In this document: piece by piece, positions 8,606 through 18,257 of the stretch
How positions within the stretch are numbered: position 1 is the first letter of the stretch
Layout: the number at the start of each line of letters is the position of its first letter
Assembly: GCA_038127535.1 (NCBI GenBank)
Contig: JAYPHU010000002.1
Location: 62,001-126,000, forward strand
Direction: 5' to 3'
Source of the DNA: JAYPHU01 sp038127535
GTDB taxonomy: Bacteria > Pseudomonadota > Alphaproteobacteria > Rhodospirillales > UBA2165
Length of the DNA stretch: 64,000 nt
Program-made: the position numbers and the translations under genes
The notes under the pieces: generated by a model
The model's database searches: none
The model's input: only the letters and a program-made list of their open reading frames with translations
What the model was told of the DNA's origin: nothing

Positions 8606-9637
8606 TTATATGAGAGGTTCCGCCGGACCGCCATCAGCCGGAACAAGCGCCGGCTCACTGATCAGCCAATAACCGGCGTCATCACGCCAGCGGGCGGTCA
8701 GGCTCATAACGGCGCCGTTGATCGGACCGACCACGGTCTGCAAGGGCGTCGAGCCGATGCAGGCTTCGAGAACCCGGTCATGCGTGGCGAATCCGCCCGG
8801 CGTGGTTTCGCACAGAGTGGGCAACGCGTCTGACAAATAGGCGCCGAAAGCTGCCGTGCGATCCACGCCGTCGTTGTCCTGCTCAAACGTGCGGCCGACC
8901 CGGACCCAATGGCCCTTATAGGCAACCGACAGCCGTACGGCGTAGCGGTTGGCGAATGTGCTATTTCCGTCCAGCCGGCGGTAGTCGGGCAACGCCGACA
9001 GGTCTTCGGCGATGTCGATCAGGATTTCCTCGCAGCCCTGCATGCGCGCCGACCGTTCGATATCAGAGAGAATGCTTGCCGTTACCGGCGCATCGCCGGG
9101 TTTGGCCAGCGCCAGAGCAGTATGCGCGATTTCCGTGGCGCACTTGCTGAGCATGATCTCGGTCTCGTCCGCCGGATGCCGGATCGACGTGTACATCTGG
9201 GTCGCGTCGACGATTTCGACTTCGTCGATCTCGCCCCTGAGATTATGGATGATCGTACCCGGCAATTTGTCGAGTTCCAGCACGCCGATCCGTTTTGCTT
9301 CGGCCGCTGCAAGCCGCGTGCCTAGTTCCTTGCCGGGATTAGGGGTGCTGGCGATCTCGCCCACATGGGCGGTTTCCCCGATCCAGTTGGCCACCCGTTT
9401 TGACAAGCTGACGGTGAACACCGGCGCTTGGCCGGGCAGCACCAGTAGCACGCCTTGGGACCAATAGGGAACGAAGTTCGTCAGGAAGGACACCGCCGAA
9501 GGCCGCGGGAAGTTGGTGTAGATTAGCAGCGCATCCAGATTGTTGTCTGCCATGGCGGCAAAGCATTTCTCTTGGCGGGCGTCTAGGACGCTCCGGGGGA
9601 CTTCCTCTTCGGACCAGGATAAAAGACCGCGCCGCAT
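8606..9637 (-). CDS. M24/creatinase-like pita-bread protein, divergent, probably no metal centre
   Basis: 343 residues. The N-terminal half resembles the creatinase N-terminal domain (DNNLDALLIYTNFPRPSAVSF). The C-terminal half follows the M24 layout but shows none of the usual D-D-H-E-E metal ligands; for example the equivalent of the first strand reads FANRYAVRLSVAYKGHWVR. It starts four bases after the stop of the preceding M24 gene, so it is the last gene of a hyuA-hyuB-M24-M24 operon. It may be a partner subunit or a non-metal hydrolase, as creatinase itself is; activity is not predictable. Confidence 0.7.
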   Translation of the reverse strand: MRRGLLSWSEEEVPRSVLDARQEKCFAAMADNNLDALLIYTNFPRPSAVSFLTNFVPYWSQGVLLVLPGQAPVFTVSLSKRVANWIGETAHVGEIASTPNPGKELGTRLAAAEAKRIGVLELDKLPGTIIHNLRGEIDEVEIVDATQMYTSIRHPADETEIMLSKCATEIAHTALALAKPGDAPVTASILSDIERSARMQGCEEILIDIAEDLSALPDYRRLDGNSTFANRYAVRLSVAYKGHWVRVGRTFEQDNDGVDRTAAFGAYLSDALPTLCETTPGGFATHDRVLEACIGSTPLQTVVGPINGAVMSLTARWRDDAGYWLISEPALVPADGGPAEPLI

Positions 9638-9641
9638 GATC

Positions 9642-10745
9642 TCAGCCCGCCGTCGAGAGAAGTTTGCACGGGGTATTGCTGAACGTTTGATACCCGTCTT
9701 TGGTCACCAGAGCCGCATCGCCCAGGACCATATAGCCAACTTCGGGATGATATGTGTTGGGGTGCACGATGCAGAACGCGCCGTCTTCCAGCACTGTATC
9801 CACGTCTTCCAGAATGTGCGGCTTGGTGTCCAGGAACAGGCCGAGCCCATGTCCGCGCACCCTTGTGTATTCGCTGGTGCAGTATTCGCCCAGGCCCCGC
9901 TCCCGGAATACGTCGTTTTCCGCTTTGGCCACCTCGGACGCCGTAACGCCGGCTTTCAAGACACTGAAACCGGCGTTCATGGCGTCGATATAGACCTGGA
10001 ACGCGTCAATCTGCGCCTGGCTCGGCTCGCCGATCACCAGGGTCCGGCAGATCTGCGAGAAATAGCCGTCGACACAGGGGCTGAGCTCGGTGGTGACCAG
10101 GTCGCCTTCCTGTACCCGGCGTTCCCCGGCGGGGTGCATGCCGCGCACTTCCTGACCGCCGGTGCCGATAATCATGAAGTTCTCCGGGCTGCCGGCGGCA
10201 CGGAAATAGCCCTCGATCTCGGCAACCAGTTCGTATTCGGCGACACCTACACGCGCCGCGTCGCGAAACACTTGATAGCCCTCGTCCGCCATCTTGGTGG
10301 CCCGGCGCATGGCGTCGATCTCCGCCGGCGTCTTGGTCATCAGAAGCTTATCCAGGAACGCCGTACCGTCTTCGGCCGGCCGGTCCAGATTCTCGGGGGC
10401 CAAACCAAACGGCAGATAGACAGCCGGCGCCGTGACCAGCCGCCGATTGCCCATCTGTTTGAGAACGGCCCGGGCGGACTCAACCAGATCATCGGTGGCC
10501 TCGACGGTGACGTCCGGGCACTTGGCGCGGGCGCGCTCCGCCTCGGTCTCTCCCTCGACGATCAGGCGGGTTTCGCCGTCCGACATAACGATAGCGATGC
10601 CGTCGCCTTCCAATACGGAATAATCAGAGACATAGCGCAGATAGTCCCCCTGCCAGGCATTGCCCCAGGACAGCATGACGTCAATGTCTTCCGCCTTCAT
10701 GGCGGCGAGCAGGCGCGCCCGGCGTTCCTTGTGTATGGCGTTCAT
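9642..10745 (-). CDS. M24 family peptidase-like protein (Xaa-Pro dipeptidase/creatinase superfamily)
   Basis: 367 residues: creatinase-like N-terminal domain (residues ~1-130) and a pita-bread domain. The motif normally carrying two metal-binding aspartates reads TTELSPCVDGYFSQICRT, with Glu and Gln in the two Asp positions. The catalytic histidine region RVRGHGLGL is kept. The altered ligands suggest a non-peptidase hydrolase of the creatinase type or changed metal use. The start ATG overlaps the hyuB stop as ATGA, showing translational coupling. Together with HyuAB it probably acts on an N-substituted cyclic amide or its opened product. Confidence 0.82.
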   Translation of the reverse strand: MNAIHKERRARLLAAMKAEDIDVMLSWGNAWQGDYLRYVSDYSVLEGDGIAIVMSDGETRLIVEGETEAERARAKCPDVTVEATDDLVESARAVLKQMGNRRLVTAPAVYLPFGLAPENLDRPAEDGTAFLDKLLMTKTPAEIDAMRRATKMADEGYQVFRDAARVGVAEYELVAEIEGYFRAAGSPENFMIIGTGGQEVRGMHPAGERRVQEGDLVTTELSPCVDGYFSQICRTLVIGEPSQAQIDAFQVYIDAMNAGFSVLKAGVTASEVAKAENDVFRERGLGEYCTSEYTRVRGHGLGLFLDTKPHILEDVDTVLEDGAFCIVHPNTYHPEVGYMVLGDAALVTKDGYQTFSNTPCKLLSTAG

Positions 10746-12427
10746 TCGGCGGCCTCCACAGCAATATCAATCCTATAGTCTCGCTTGGCCGCAGCGGCAG
10801 AGACTAGACCAGTTTTCACATCCTGGACGATCTCGTCGTGAGGACGTTCCGCCGGCGCGCCGTAGCCGCCACCGCCGCCGGTGAAGAAGGAGACCCGGTC
10901 GCCCGACTCTAGCTGGATATTGGTTTGCTTGAGGACCCGTTCCTCGCTGCCGTCAGTGCGGTAGATCACCGCTTCGTTGACCGCGCCTTCAAGCCCGCCG
11001 TGCAGACCCCAGGGCGCATCATAGGTCCGGTCAAAATTGATGTTAGCGACGGTCTTTTGCAGGCATCGGTAGCGAATTTCCACGCCCAGACCACCCCGGT
11101 ATTTGCCGGCTCCGCCAGAATCGGTTCGGAGTTTGTGGCATTCAATGATGAACGGGTAGTTCATCTCCTGTACTTCCACAGGCGCGTTTCGGACGTCACC
11201 CTGACAGACCGACATAGCAGCGCTTTCCCCGTCGCCGTGGGGCCGGCCGCCCCAGCCGCCGCCCATGATATTCATCAACAGGAAGCGCCGGCCATCATCT
11301 TCGCGGTAGCCATAGAAAGAACAGCCGCCCATATCGCCCTTGTGGGCCGCCGGAATACGGTCGGGCAGCGCCGGCGCCAGAGCCTTCAGGATGACGTCGA
11401 TGACTGTGGGTAGCGCCACGCTCCAAAGACCGATTGCGGCAGGCGACTTGGCCCGTAGGATGGTACCTTCCGGCGAGATCAGTTTTAGGGGCCGGAAGCA
11501 GCCTTCATTCACCGGCGCATTCGGCAGCGTCAGCGCCTTGAACGCGATCCGCGCCGCCGCCAGATCACCCGAGCCGGAATTCAGCGGCGAGCGCACCTGC
11601 GGATTGGTGCCGGTGTAGTCGATCGTCATCTCGCCGCCGTCTACGGTCACTTTGACCTTAATGATCAACGGCTTGTCGACGACGACGCCGTCATTGTCCA
11701 GAAAGCCTTCGGCTTCGTAGACGCCGTCTGGAAAGCCTTCGACCACGTCGCGGGCTTCAGCCTCGGATTGATCCCAGATGCGTTGTATGCAGGCGGCGAT
11801 GGTCTCGGTGTCGTAGCGCTTATAGAGCTCGCCCAGGCGCCTCTCCGCAATATTGCAGGCGGCGATCTGCGCGCGGAGATCGCCCAAAGACGATTCAGGA
11901 AAACGCAGATTGTCGTGGATGATCTGCCAGAGCGCATCGTTGCGCTTGCCCGCTTCGTATATCTTGAGGGAGCGGAACTGCACCCCCTCTTGGAAAATCT
12001 CGAAGGAGTCATAAGAGCCGAACCCGATCCGCGACCCGCCCACATCGACCCAGTGGGCTCGATTGGCGGCGAAGGCTACAAGTTCACCCTCGTGGAAGCA
12101 GGGCGTATAGATAACGATATTGTTGAGGTGCTGACCGCACACGCCGGCATGGTTCATAATAACCACGTCGCCGGGCGCAAACCCGTCCAGGCCGTAGCGC
12201 TCGACCCCATCCTTTACGGCGACTCCTAAGTCGGCCAGGAAAATCGGCAACCCGCCGGAGTTTTGACTGATCAGGTTGCCGTCCGTATCAATCAGACCGC
12301 AGCAAAAATCCCGCACTTCATAGATCATCATATTGTGGGCGGAGCGGCAGAGCGCTGTCGCCATTTCCTCGGAATAAGCAACAAAGGCGTTGCGGACGAC
12401 CTCCAGGGTGATGGGATGAACGGTCAT
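10742..12427 (-). CDS. hyuB: Hydantoinase/oxoprolinase family subunit B
   Basis: About 561 residues from the ATG at 12427, preceded by GGAGAG; a start at 12439 adds four residues. MTVHPITLEVVRNAFVAYSEEM is a classic HyuB N-terminus (N-methylhydantoinase, acetone carboxylase alpha, oxoprolinase B half). DFCCGLIDTDGNLI and the glycine-rich GGGGGYGAPAERP end are also typical. With HyuA it forms an ATP-dependent enzyme opening cyclic amides such as hydantoins or 5-oxoproline. Lies directly after hyuA and overlaps the M24 gene by four bases. Confidence 0.93.
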   Translation of the reverse strand: MTVHPITLEVVRNAFVAYSEEMATALCRSAHNMMIYEVRDFCCGLIDTDGNLISQNSGGLPIFLADLGVAVKDGVERYGLDGFAPGDVVIMNHAGVCGQHLNNIVIYTPCFHEGELVAFAANRAHWVDVGGSRIGFGSYDSFEIFQEGVQFRSLKIYEAGKRNDALWQIIHDNLRFPESSLGDLRAQIAACNIAERRLGELYKRYDTETIAACIQRIWDQSEAEARDVVEGFPDGVYEAEGFLDNDGVVVDKPLIIKVKVTVDGGEMTIDYTGTNPQVRSPLNSGSGDLAAARIAFKALTLPNAPVNEGCFRPLKLISPEGTILRAKSPAAIGLWSVALPTVIDVILKALAPALPDRIPAAHKGDMGGCSFYGYREDDGRRFLLMNIMGGGWGGRPHGDGESAAMSVCQGDVRNAPVEVQEMNYPFIIECHKLRTDSGGAGKYRGGLGVEIRYRCLQKTVANINFDRTYDAPWGLHGGLEGAVNEAVIYRTDGSEERVLKQTNIQLESGDRVSFFTGGGGGYGAPAERPHDEIVQDVKTGLVSAAAAKRDYRIDIAVEAAE

Positions 12428-12443
12428 GTCTCTCTCCATAGCC

Positions 12444-14525
12444 TCACGCGCCTCCTACCGAGACGATCAGATGGCCGTTTTCGTCGATCCGGCCGACGTC
12501 GCCGGGATACAAGAGTGTGGTCGAATTGGGTTCTTCCACCACCGCTGGGCCGGGGATTTCTTTACCGGGCGCGAGGCCGGGCCGCCAGACAATCTTTGCC
12601 GTAAGCGGTCTGTCCGCGTCCTCGAAATAAACAGGGCGTTCGCTGTCGGCCTGGGCGTCTTCCGGCGTGTAAGCCGCCGACAGCCAACTCAGCGCCGAGT
12701 TATCGCCGCGCACCACGGTGACCGTGAGGCGGATTTTGGCGACCTGAATGCGTTCCTCTGGGGCGGCATGGCCGTAACGGTATTGATGCAGCCGGTCGAA
12801 GGCTTCCCGAAGGGTAGGGGAGCCGCCGTTCGCCAAATCGCTGGCTTCGGCCATCGGCACCGGGATCGCATGTTCCTGCCCCACATAACGGAGGTCGGCG
12901 GCATACGCGAAAGTCGCGTCTTTCACCTCCAGCCCGTCTGCCGCCAACAGGGCCTTCCCTTGATCCGCTAAACTGTCCATGGCCGCTTGGGCGGCGGCTG
13001 CATCGGCATTCGACAAATCCGTCACGAATGTCTGCACCAGGTCCTGCCGCCAGGGCGCCATCAGCATACCAAGTGCCGAAAAGTTGCCGGGGAAGCGCGG
13101 AATGATCACCGTCGGAATGGAAATATCCCGAGCGATGGAGAGGGCATGCAACGGCCCTGCGCCGCCGAAGGCAATCATGGCGCAGTCCCGAGGATCGCTG
13201 CCGCGCTCCACAGAAACGGCGCGCACCGCCAAGGACATGGCAGAGTCGGCGATCTTGGCGATGCCCAAAGCCGCATCAACAACGCTCAGGCCCAACGGGC
13301 CAGCGACTTTCTCCTGAATGGCTTTCTCACTCAGCATCGGATCCAGCGCCATCTTGCCCGACAGAAACCGTCCGGCGTTCAGTCTGCCCAATACCAAGTC
13401 CGCATCTGTGATGACCGGATTGTCGCCGCCCAGGCCGTAACAGGCCGGGCCAGGCTGTGCACCGGCGCTTTCCGGTCCCACATGGAGACCGCCGTGCGCA
13501 TCACACCAGGCGATACTGCCGCCGCCGGCACCGATTTCGATAATATCGACCACGGGCATCTGCATGGGCTGGCCGCTGGCATAGCCGCCGATGAAATATT
13601 CTTCATGCACAGCCGGCTCACCGTTCCGGAACATGCTGGCCTTGGCAGTGGTGCCGCCCATGTCGAAGCCGATGCACTGATCAAAGCCCAATTGGTTCGC
13701 CAAGTGCCCGGCGCCGATCATGCCGGCGACGGGGCCGGATTCCATCATCGTCACCGGCTGGCGGTGGGCCTGGTTCAAGGACATGGTGCCGCCGTTGGAG
13801 CGCATGATCTGGATCGTGCCGCCGAACTGTCCCTCGTTCAGATAGGTGTCGAGCCGGTCCAGATAGCGGCTCACCCTGGGACCCACATAGGCGTTGAGCG
13901 CGGTGGTCGAGGTGCGTTCATATTCCCGGTATTCCCGCAGAATTTCATTGGAGAGAGTCACGTATATCTCCGGGCAAACCTCTTTCAGGATTTCGCCGGC
14001 CCGGTTCTCATGCGCCGGATTGGTATAGGAATGAAGAAAGCAGACCGCGATTGCATCGACGCCGAGCGCCGAGAGCATTTCCCCGACGGCGCGAACGGCA
14101 TCTTCGTCTAGGGTTTCCAGCACCTCCCCCTTGGCGTTCAGCCGCTCGGGCGCTTCGAAGGTGAGCTCCCGACGGATCAGGGGCTGGGGCCGGGCAAAAT
14201 TCAAATTAAACCCTTCCGGACGGTTGGACCGGCCGATGGCATAGACGTCCCGGAACCCTTCGGTGGTTAACAGCGCCGTAGTCGCGCCCTTACGTTCCAA
14301 CACCGTGTTGATGGCGATGGTGGAGCCGTGCAGAAATTCGTTGATCTCGGCGGTGGAGATGCCGGCGATCTCCACACAGTCGGCGACGCCTTTGGTCGGG
14401 TCGTCCACGATGGTGGAGGATTTGCTGACGACGATCCCGCCATCCCGGATGGCGACAAGATCGGTGAACGTGCCGCCTATATCGACGCCGACCGATTGCC
14501 GTCCTCGTGAAGCCCCGTCAGGCAC
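12444..14525 (-). CDS. hyuA: Hydantoinase/oxoprolinase family subunit A
   Basis: About 693 residues from the GTG at 14525, which has GGGGAG eight bases upstream; a TTG at 14546 would add seven residues. The N-terminal ATP-binding motif VGVDIGGTFTDLVAI, the second actin-like motif IGFDMGGTTAKASM and IAFGGAGPLHA identify the HyuA/oxoprolinase A family. It phosphorylates or activates the amide substrate opened with HyuB. First gene of the operon; the upstream region contains an assembly gap, so the promoter is not assessable. Confidence 0.93.
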   Translation of the reverse strand: MPDGASRGRQSVGVDIGGTFTDLVAIRDGGIVVSKSSTIVDDPTKGVADCVEIAGISTAEINEFLHGSTIAINTVLERKGATTALLTTEGFRDVYAIGRSNRPEGFNLNFARPQPLIRRELTFEAPERLNAKGEVLETLDEDAVRAVGEMLSALGVDAIAVCFLHSYTNPAHENRAGEILKEVCPEIYVTLSNEILREYREYERTSTTALNAYVGPRVSRYLDRLDTYLNEGQFGGTIQIMRSNGGTMSLNQAHRQPVTMMESGPVAGMIGAGHLANQLGFDQCIGFDMGGTTAKASMFRNGEPAVHEEYFIGGYASGQPMQMPVVDIIEIGAGGGSIAWCDAHGGLHVGPESAGAQPGPACYGLGGDNPVITDADLVLGRLNAGRFLSGKMALDPMLSEKAIQEKVAGPLGLSVVDAALGIAKIADSAMSLAVRAVSVERGSDPRDCAMIAFGGAGPLHALSIARDISIPTVIIPRFPGNFSALGMLMAPWRQDLVQTFVTDLSNADAAAAQAAMDSLADQGKALLAADGLEVKDATFAYAADLRYVGQEHAIPVPMAEASDLANGGSPTLREAFDRLHQYRYGHAAPEERIQVAKIRLTVTVVRGDNSALSWLSAAYTPEDAQADSERPVYFEDADRPLTAKIVWRPGLAPGKEIPGPAVVEEPNSTTLLYPGDVGRIDENGHLIVSVGGA

Positions 14526-14680
14526 GAGCTGATCTCCCCGAATCAAAGCCTACCCTATTTATCCCCTCGTTCTTTTCCGGGCAAACTTATTTAAACCCGT
14601 GCCAGAACATCACTTATCCGGTGCTTAATGAAACTCCCCGAAATCCCCCACTTTCCGCCCCCATTTTATGAATTACCTGT

Positions 14681-14890
14681 TTGTCGAGTTTTCGATAGCG
14701 CGCTTCCCAAAACTCCATCCCGTGAGATCCACCAANNNNNNNNNNNNNNNNNNNNNNNNNNNNNNNNNNNNNNNNNNNNNNNNNNNNNNNNNNNNNNNNN
14801 NNNNNNNNNNNNNNNNNNNNNNNNNNNNNNNNNNNTTGTCGAGTTTTCGATAGCGCGCTTCCCAAAACTCCATCCCGTGAGATCCACCAA
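14681..14890. other. Assembly gap 1: 100 N flanked by a 55-base direct repeat
   Basis: Bases 14681-14735 and 14836-14890 are identical (both begin TTGTCGAGTTTTCG and end GATCCACCAA), with N at 14736-14835. Exactly 55 bases of identity at both contig ends points to an assembler k-mer overlap that scaffolding did not merge. The surrounding 14526-15130 shows no supported gene. Confidence 0.9.
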
Positions 14891-15130
14891 TGGCGCGAAG
14901 CGTCACAGCCAAACAGACGATCTAATGTAGAGCAATGGGTGCGATAATTTTTTTATACGCAGCTTCCCAATCTATCGTTTTATGCAGATTCTGAAATCTG
15001 AGTTCCCTAGTCTCTTTAGGCCCCGTTTAATACTGACGATATCCACGAAACCGTTGTTATCCTATTCAACGTTCATAGCAGACGACCTAATTTGAACACT
15101 AAGTAAGGTTCCCCATTTTGGGTCAATTTT

Positions 15131-16774
15131 TTAGCTCTCCACGACCCCTTCCGGAGAGAGGCTGGCGACTCGTGTGCCTCCAAAGCATTCCCAGGTGATT
15201 AATTCACGCGGATGTTTGACGTGAACTTCATACACAACTTCGCGAGAGGCGGTGTGTTTCATTTCCCGAATTCGGCCCCATAGGGGGAAGTCCGCAGGAT
15301 GCCATTCATCCCGCCGCTTCTGATTCCACGTGAGCTCTTCTACCGCGACCCTTCGGTTGAGTTGTTCATAATCCGGCAAGCAGACGGAATCGATAACCAA
15401 CATGTTGCCATTGGTGAGCCGGTGGGCGTCTCCCATGGCAAAGGAAATTACCCGGTTCGGATCATCATCGTCGGACGACGACCAAAGCTCCGACACCTCC
15501 ATGGTCTCCGGGTTCACTTCATATTCTAATGCGCGGGCAAAACATTGATGAGGCGGCGCGATAGGACCCGGAGGCATGTTTCGGATGACCCCGTTGTCAT
15601 ACATGACAAACTTGTTTTCGCCAGTGACCCTTGGGTTGTGGCCATGATAGTGCCACCGAAAATCCCCCGTGCGTGTAAGCAATTTACTTTTTAAATCGCC
15701 TTCCCAGCCCCGGTGGTCCCCCAGGATCCATTTGATGTCTTTCGTTTTCTTATCGATTTTGACAACTGCATCCTGATGCCGAAGAGAGATGAGAACACTG
15801 TCATCGTAAGGGTCGTAGGAGACGCCGTTACCGTGGGTCCAGTCGCAGTGGCCAGGGAACCCGCGAGTGTGCCAATAGACCTCCATCAGCAGATAACCGA
15901 AGCGCCAGATATCGAGATGATCAAATGTGTTCCAGTCCCAAACGATGTCGCCATCAGTGGTGAACTCAACAATTTTGTCGCCAACAACTTTTTGCGTGGC
16001 GCGGGGGGCCACTGGGTCGGTCTCAGACGTATAATAGTTTTCGATCTCTCTGGCGTTGGCCGTGAGAGCAAGGTAGTTGCCATTGGGCATCTCGTGCGGT
16101 TGGTGATGAAGGCTTTGAGCGTCAATTCCGATGGCTCCGGGTTCCTCCACCGGGCCGAATGGCCGCTTGTCCGCGAAGAAGGTGCGAACGGTATTGCCGC
16201 ACATGTCGATTTCGACGGATCGAAAATCAACATGGTGATAAAATAGGTTTCCGTTTGCGAGCCGATGTACCCCGGCAATGCGGGAGTCGGCTTTGTAATA
16301 CCAGACCACCTCTCCCTCGTCGTCCAAGGCCACGAGCATGGACCAGTCTCGCATGAATGCGAATTGTCCTGGGGTCATCCAGATCGCTCGGGTGGGTGCG
16401 CCACGGCGGATGCTGAGAATGGTGTATCCCTCCGCCATCTCAGACGCGCGAGATGTTACCGTCGTGAAGGTGGGCATTTCCGTATCGTCCGGAGGTAGGA
16501 TAGGCGTACGGTAGGTCAGCTCTACAGGATCAAGGCCCTCCGCGGTCACGGAAATCCGGTGATCCGTGTTTGCCCGCATGCCGACGATGGGCAGGCCTTT
16601 TTCCGGGTCGTGTTCCGGCCCGTAGCTCACATTTCGTACTTTCCGACCGTCGTCAATTTGGAGGGTAATGTTAACGGCTGTGTCAGTCTTGTACCGAACG
16701 ATCGCGACGAGAGGCGCGCGCTCATTAGGATTTATTTTGATGCTCGGGGCAACGACGAACGCGCAACGGACCAT
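15131..16774 (-). CDS. Arylsulfotransferase (ASST)-family beta-propeller protein 1
   Basis: 547 residues, ATG at 16774 with AAGGAAA upstream. Repeated beta-propeller blades of the ASST type are visible: GEVVWYYKADSRIAGVHRL, LANGNLFYHH, DGDIVWDWNTFDHL, WTHGNGVSYDP, HRLTNGNMLVIDS. ASST enzymes move sulfuryl groups between phenolic donors and acceptors through an active-site histidine. No signal peptide is seen, unlike the periplasmic enterobacterial enzymes. An operator-like element matching one at lysR lies about 80-110 bases upstream, suggesting control by the LysR regulator at 17174. The sulfated substrate is unknown. Confidence 0.8.
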   Translation of the reverse strand: MVRCAFVVAPSIKINPNERAPLVAIVRYKTDTAVNITLQIDDGRKVRNVSYGPEHDPEKGLPIVGMRANTDHRISVTAEGLDPVELTYRTPILPPDDTEMPTFTTVTSRASEMAEGYTILSIRRGAPTRAIWMTPGQFAFMRDWSMLVALDDEGEVVWYYKADSRIAGVHRLANGNLFYHHVDFRSVEIDMCGNTVRTFFADKRPFGPVEEPGAIGIDAQSLHHQPHEMPNGNYLALTANAREIENYYTSETDPVAPRATQKVVGDKIVEFTTDGDIVWDWNTFDHLDIWRFGYLLMEVYWHTRGFPGHCDWTHGNGVSYDPYDDSVLISLRHQDAVVKIDKKTKDIKWILGDHRGWEGDLKSKLLTRTGDFRWHYHGHNPRVTGENKFVMYDNGVIRNMPPGPIAPPHQCFARALEYEVNPETMEVSELWSSSDDDDPNRVISFAMGDAHRLTNGNMLVIDSVCLPDYEQLNRRVAVEELTWNQKRRDEWHPADFPLWGRIREMKHTASREVVYEVHVKHPRELITWECFGGTRVASLSPEGVVES

Positions 16775-16855
16775 TTCTGTTTCCTTGTTATTGAAAAATT
16801 GACACTTAATGCCTCCAGTATAGGTTTGATATTCGACCGTAATTAGCGATTTTCT

Positions 16856-16881
16856 CTAATCCGTATCATTAGTATATCTAA
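16856..16881. promoter_or_regulatory. Candidate LysR operator upstream of ASST 1
   Basis: This 26-base element matches, in reverse complement, 20 of 26 bases of 18107-18132 beside lysR, including a perfect 13-base TTAGTATATCTAA (T-N11-A form). The core is CTAA-N9-TTAG. It lies 82-107 bases before the ATG of ASST 1. The rest of the 16775-17173 intergenic stretch holds no supported gene. Confidence 0.6.
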
Positions 16882-17173
16882 GCAGTGTATGAGGCAATTT
16901 CTGCCCTTCGGCATAAAGGCACCTTTATCTCAAAGGGTTCTACGCGCTTGAGCAAGTCTCTGCCGCCCCTGGCGACCTGCGGATCGGCCCCAGGAGAATC
17001 CCGGCCGGCTGATTGGCTTGCCGATTGGGATCGCCTTCGGACAACACCCCCAATATCGTTGGATGAGAAAGCTGCTTAAGTGGATAGTTGTCGGCTAGGC
17101 GAAAGGTTGTTGGCCGTTGGAGTCGATGATAACCCCTATGCAGAACCAAAATCCCGCGTGCATCGAAGTCGAT

Positions 17174-18103
17174 CTAACTGGTTAGGCGCGACGCCTCGGT
17201 CTCACGAGCCTCTGACGTCAGCCATTCGTAGAATTTCGCAACGTTGGGACGCTTCGCATTAGATTTTGGCATGACGATATGCCATCCCAAAGAATCCAGT
17301 TCCAAACTATTAAAGGGAGCAACCAGGCCTCCAGCGTTGAGGTCATCGGCGACAAGAGTATACAAGGCTAGTAGGACACCCTGACCGGCAATTGCTGCGT
17401 TTAGGGCAACCACAAAATCGTTGAAAAAAAGGCCCCGCGCGGAATCGACGCCATCAACCCCCATTGCTTCTAGCCAAGTGCGCCAGCTAAGATCAATTTC
17501 GCTAACCGCAGGCGTAAAGTGAATCAATGTGTGACTGTTTAGGTCGCGGGGGTCACTCAAGGATAAATCAGTCTCAAGCAGTTTTGGATGGCAGAGTGGC
17601 ACCAGAGCCTCGTGCATCAACTGTTCACTCTGTAACGATGAATATTGTCCATCACCAAATCGAATCGCCAAGTCTATGTCTTGGCGATTAAAATCAACCA
17701 ATTGTCCCCCAGTCGAGACCAGCACATCGATACCAGGATTTTCCGTTCTCCATCGGTCCAAACGGGGAACCAACCAGCGAGCGGCGAATGAGCCGACCGT
17801 ACTAATTGATATACGGTCTTCACCTGGATGACTTACAATCTGTCCGACCGCGTCATCCAATTTCGCCAAACCTTCCGTTACACCACTCAATAATCGGTAG
17901 CCCGATTGGGTGAGTTCAATTGAGCGGCCAACTCGGTGAAAGAGTGGTACGCCGCACCATTCTTCCAGTTTCTTTATCTGCTGGCTGACTGCAGCGGGGG
18001 TCACATTAAGTTCCGCTGCAGCATGGGCAAAATTACCCATTCGTGCTGCGGCCTCAAAGACTTTGAGGCTGTTAATCGGGATGGTTCGAAGATTCTGAAA
18101 CAT
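17174..18103 (-). CDS. LysR-family transcriptional regulator (GcvA-like)
   Basis: 309 residues. The N-terminal winged helix-turn-helix is typical: INSLKVFEAAARMGNFAHAA, ELNVTPAAVSQQIKKLEEW, LFHRVGRSIELTQSG. The periplasmic-binding-like effector domain follows from about residue 90. Divergent from the TAXI operon starting at 18258 and flanked by ASST 1. A CTAA-N9-TTAG element four bases upstream of its start implies autoregulation and control of the neighbouring sulfur genes. The effector is not known; an organosulfate or its product is the natural guess. Confidence 0.92.
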   Translation of the reverse strand: MFQNLRTIPINSLKVFEAAARMGNFAHAAAELNVTPAAVSQQIKKLEEWCGVPLFHRVGRSIELTQSGYRLLSGVTEGLAKLDDAVGQIVSHPGEDRISISTVGSFAARWLVPRLDRWRTENPGIDVLVSTGGQLVDFNRQDIDLAIRFGDGQYSSLQSEQLMHEALVPLCHPKLLETDLSLSDPRDLNSHTLIHFTPAVSEIDLSWRTWLEAMGVDGVDSARGLFFNDFVVALNAAIAGQGVLLALYTLVADDLNAGGLVAPFNSLELDSLGWHIVMPKSNAKRPNVAKFYEWLTSEARETEASRLTS

Positions 18104-18106
18104 GCA

Positions 18107-18132
18107 TTAGATATACTAACGATTATAGTTAG
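18107..18132. promoter_or_regulatory. Candidate LysR operator between lysR and TAXI system 2
   Basis: Contains TTAGATATACTAA followed by CGATTATAGTTAG. Read on the minus strand the core is CTAACTATAATCGTTAG (CTAA-N9-TTAG). It begins four bases from the lysR start codon and lies 126-151 bases before the TAXI receptor gene. Related copies are at 16856 and 21445. Confidence 0.65.
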
Positions 18133-18257
18133 AAATGCTCGTTTTTTTTTCATCGCAGATTCCCTGACAATGTCAGTCATTCGCATCAATTGGGTGGGCC
18201 GCATAACTTAAGCGTCCCAACCATTGAAATGCGTACTTAACAGGGAGATAAATCGTT

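Noticed and set aside
9540..10778. 412-codon open frame on plus strand
   Set aside because: Antisense to the two M24 genes; sequence is His/Arg/Gly-rich mirror of coding DNA and has no family resemblance.
12987..14111. 374-codon open frame on plus strand
   Set aside because: Antisense shadow of hyuA, which is certain by motifs.
14681..14890. Direct repeats as transposon target duplications or att sites
   Set aside because: Exactly 55 bases around N runs at three unrelated places is an assembly signature.
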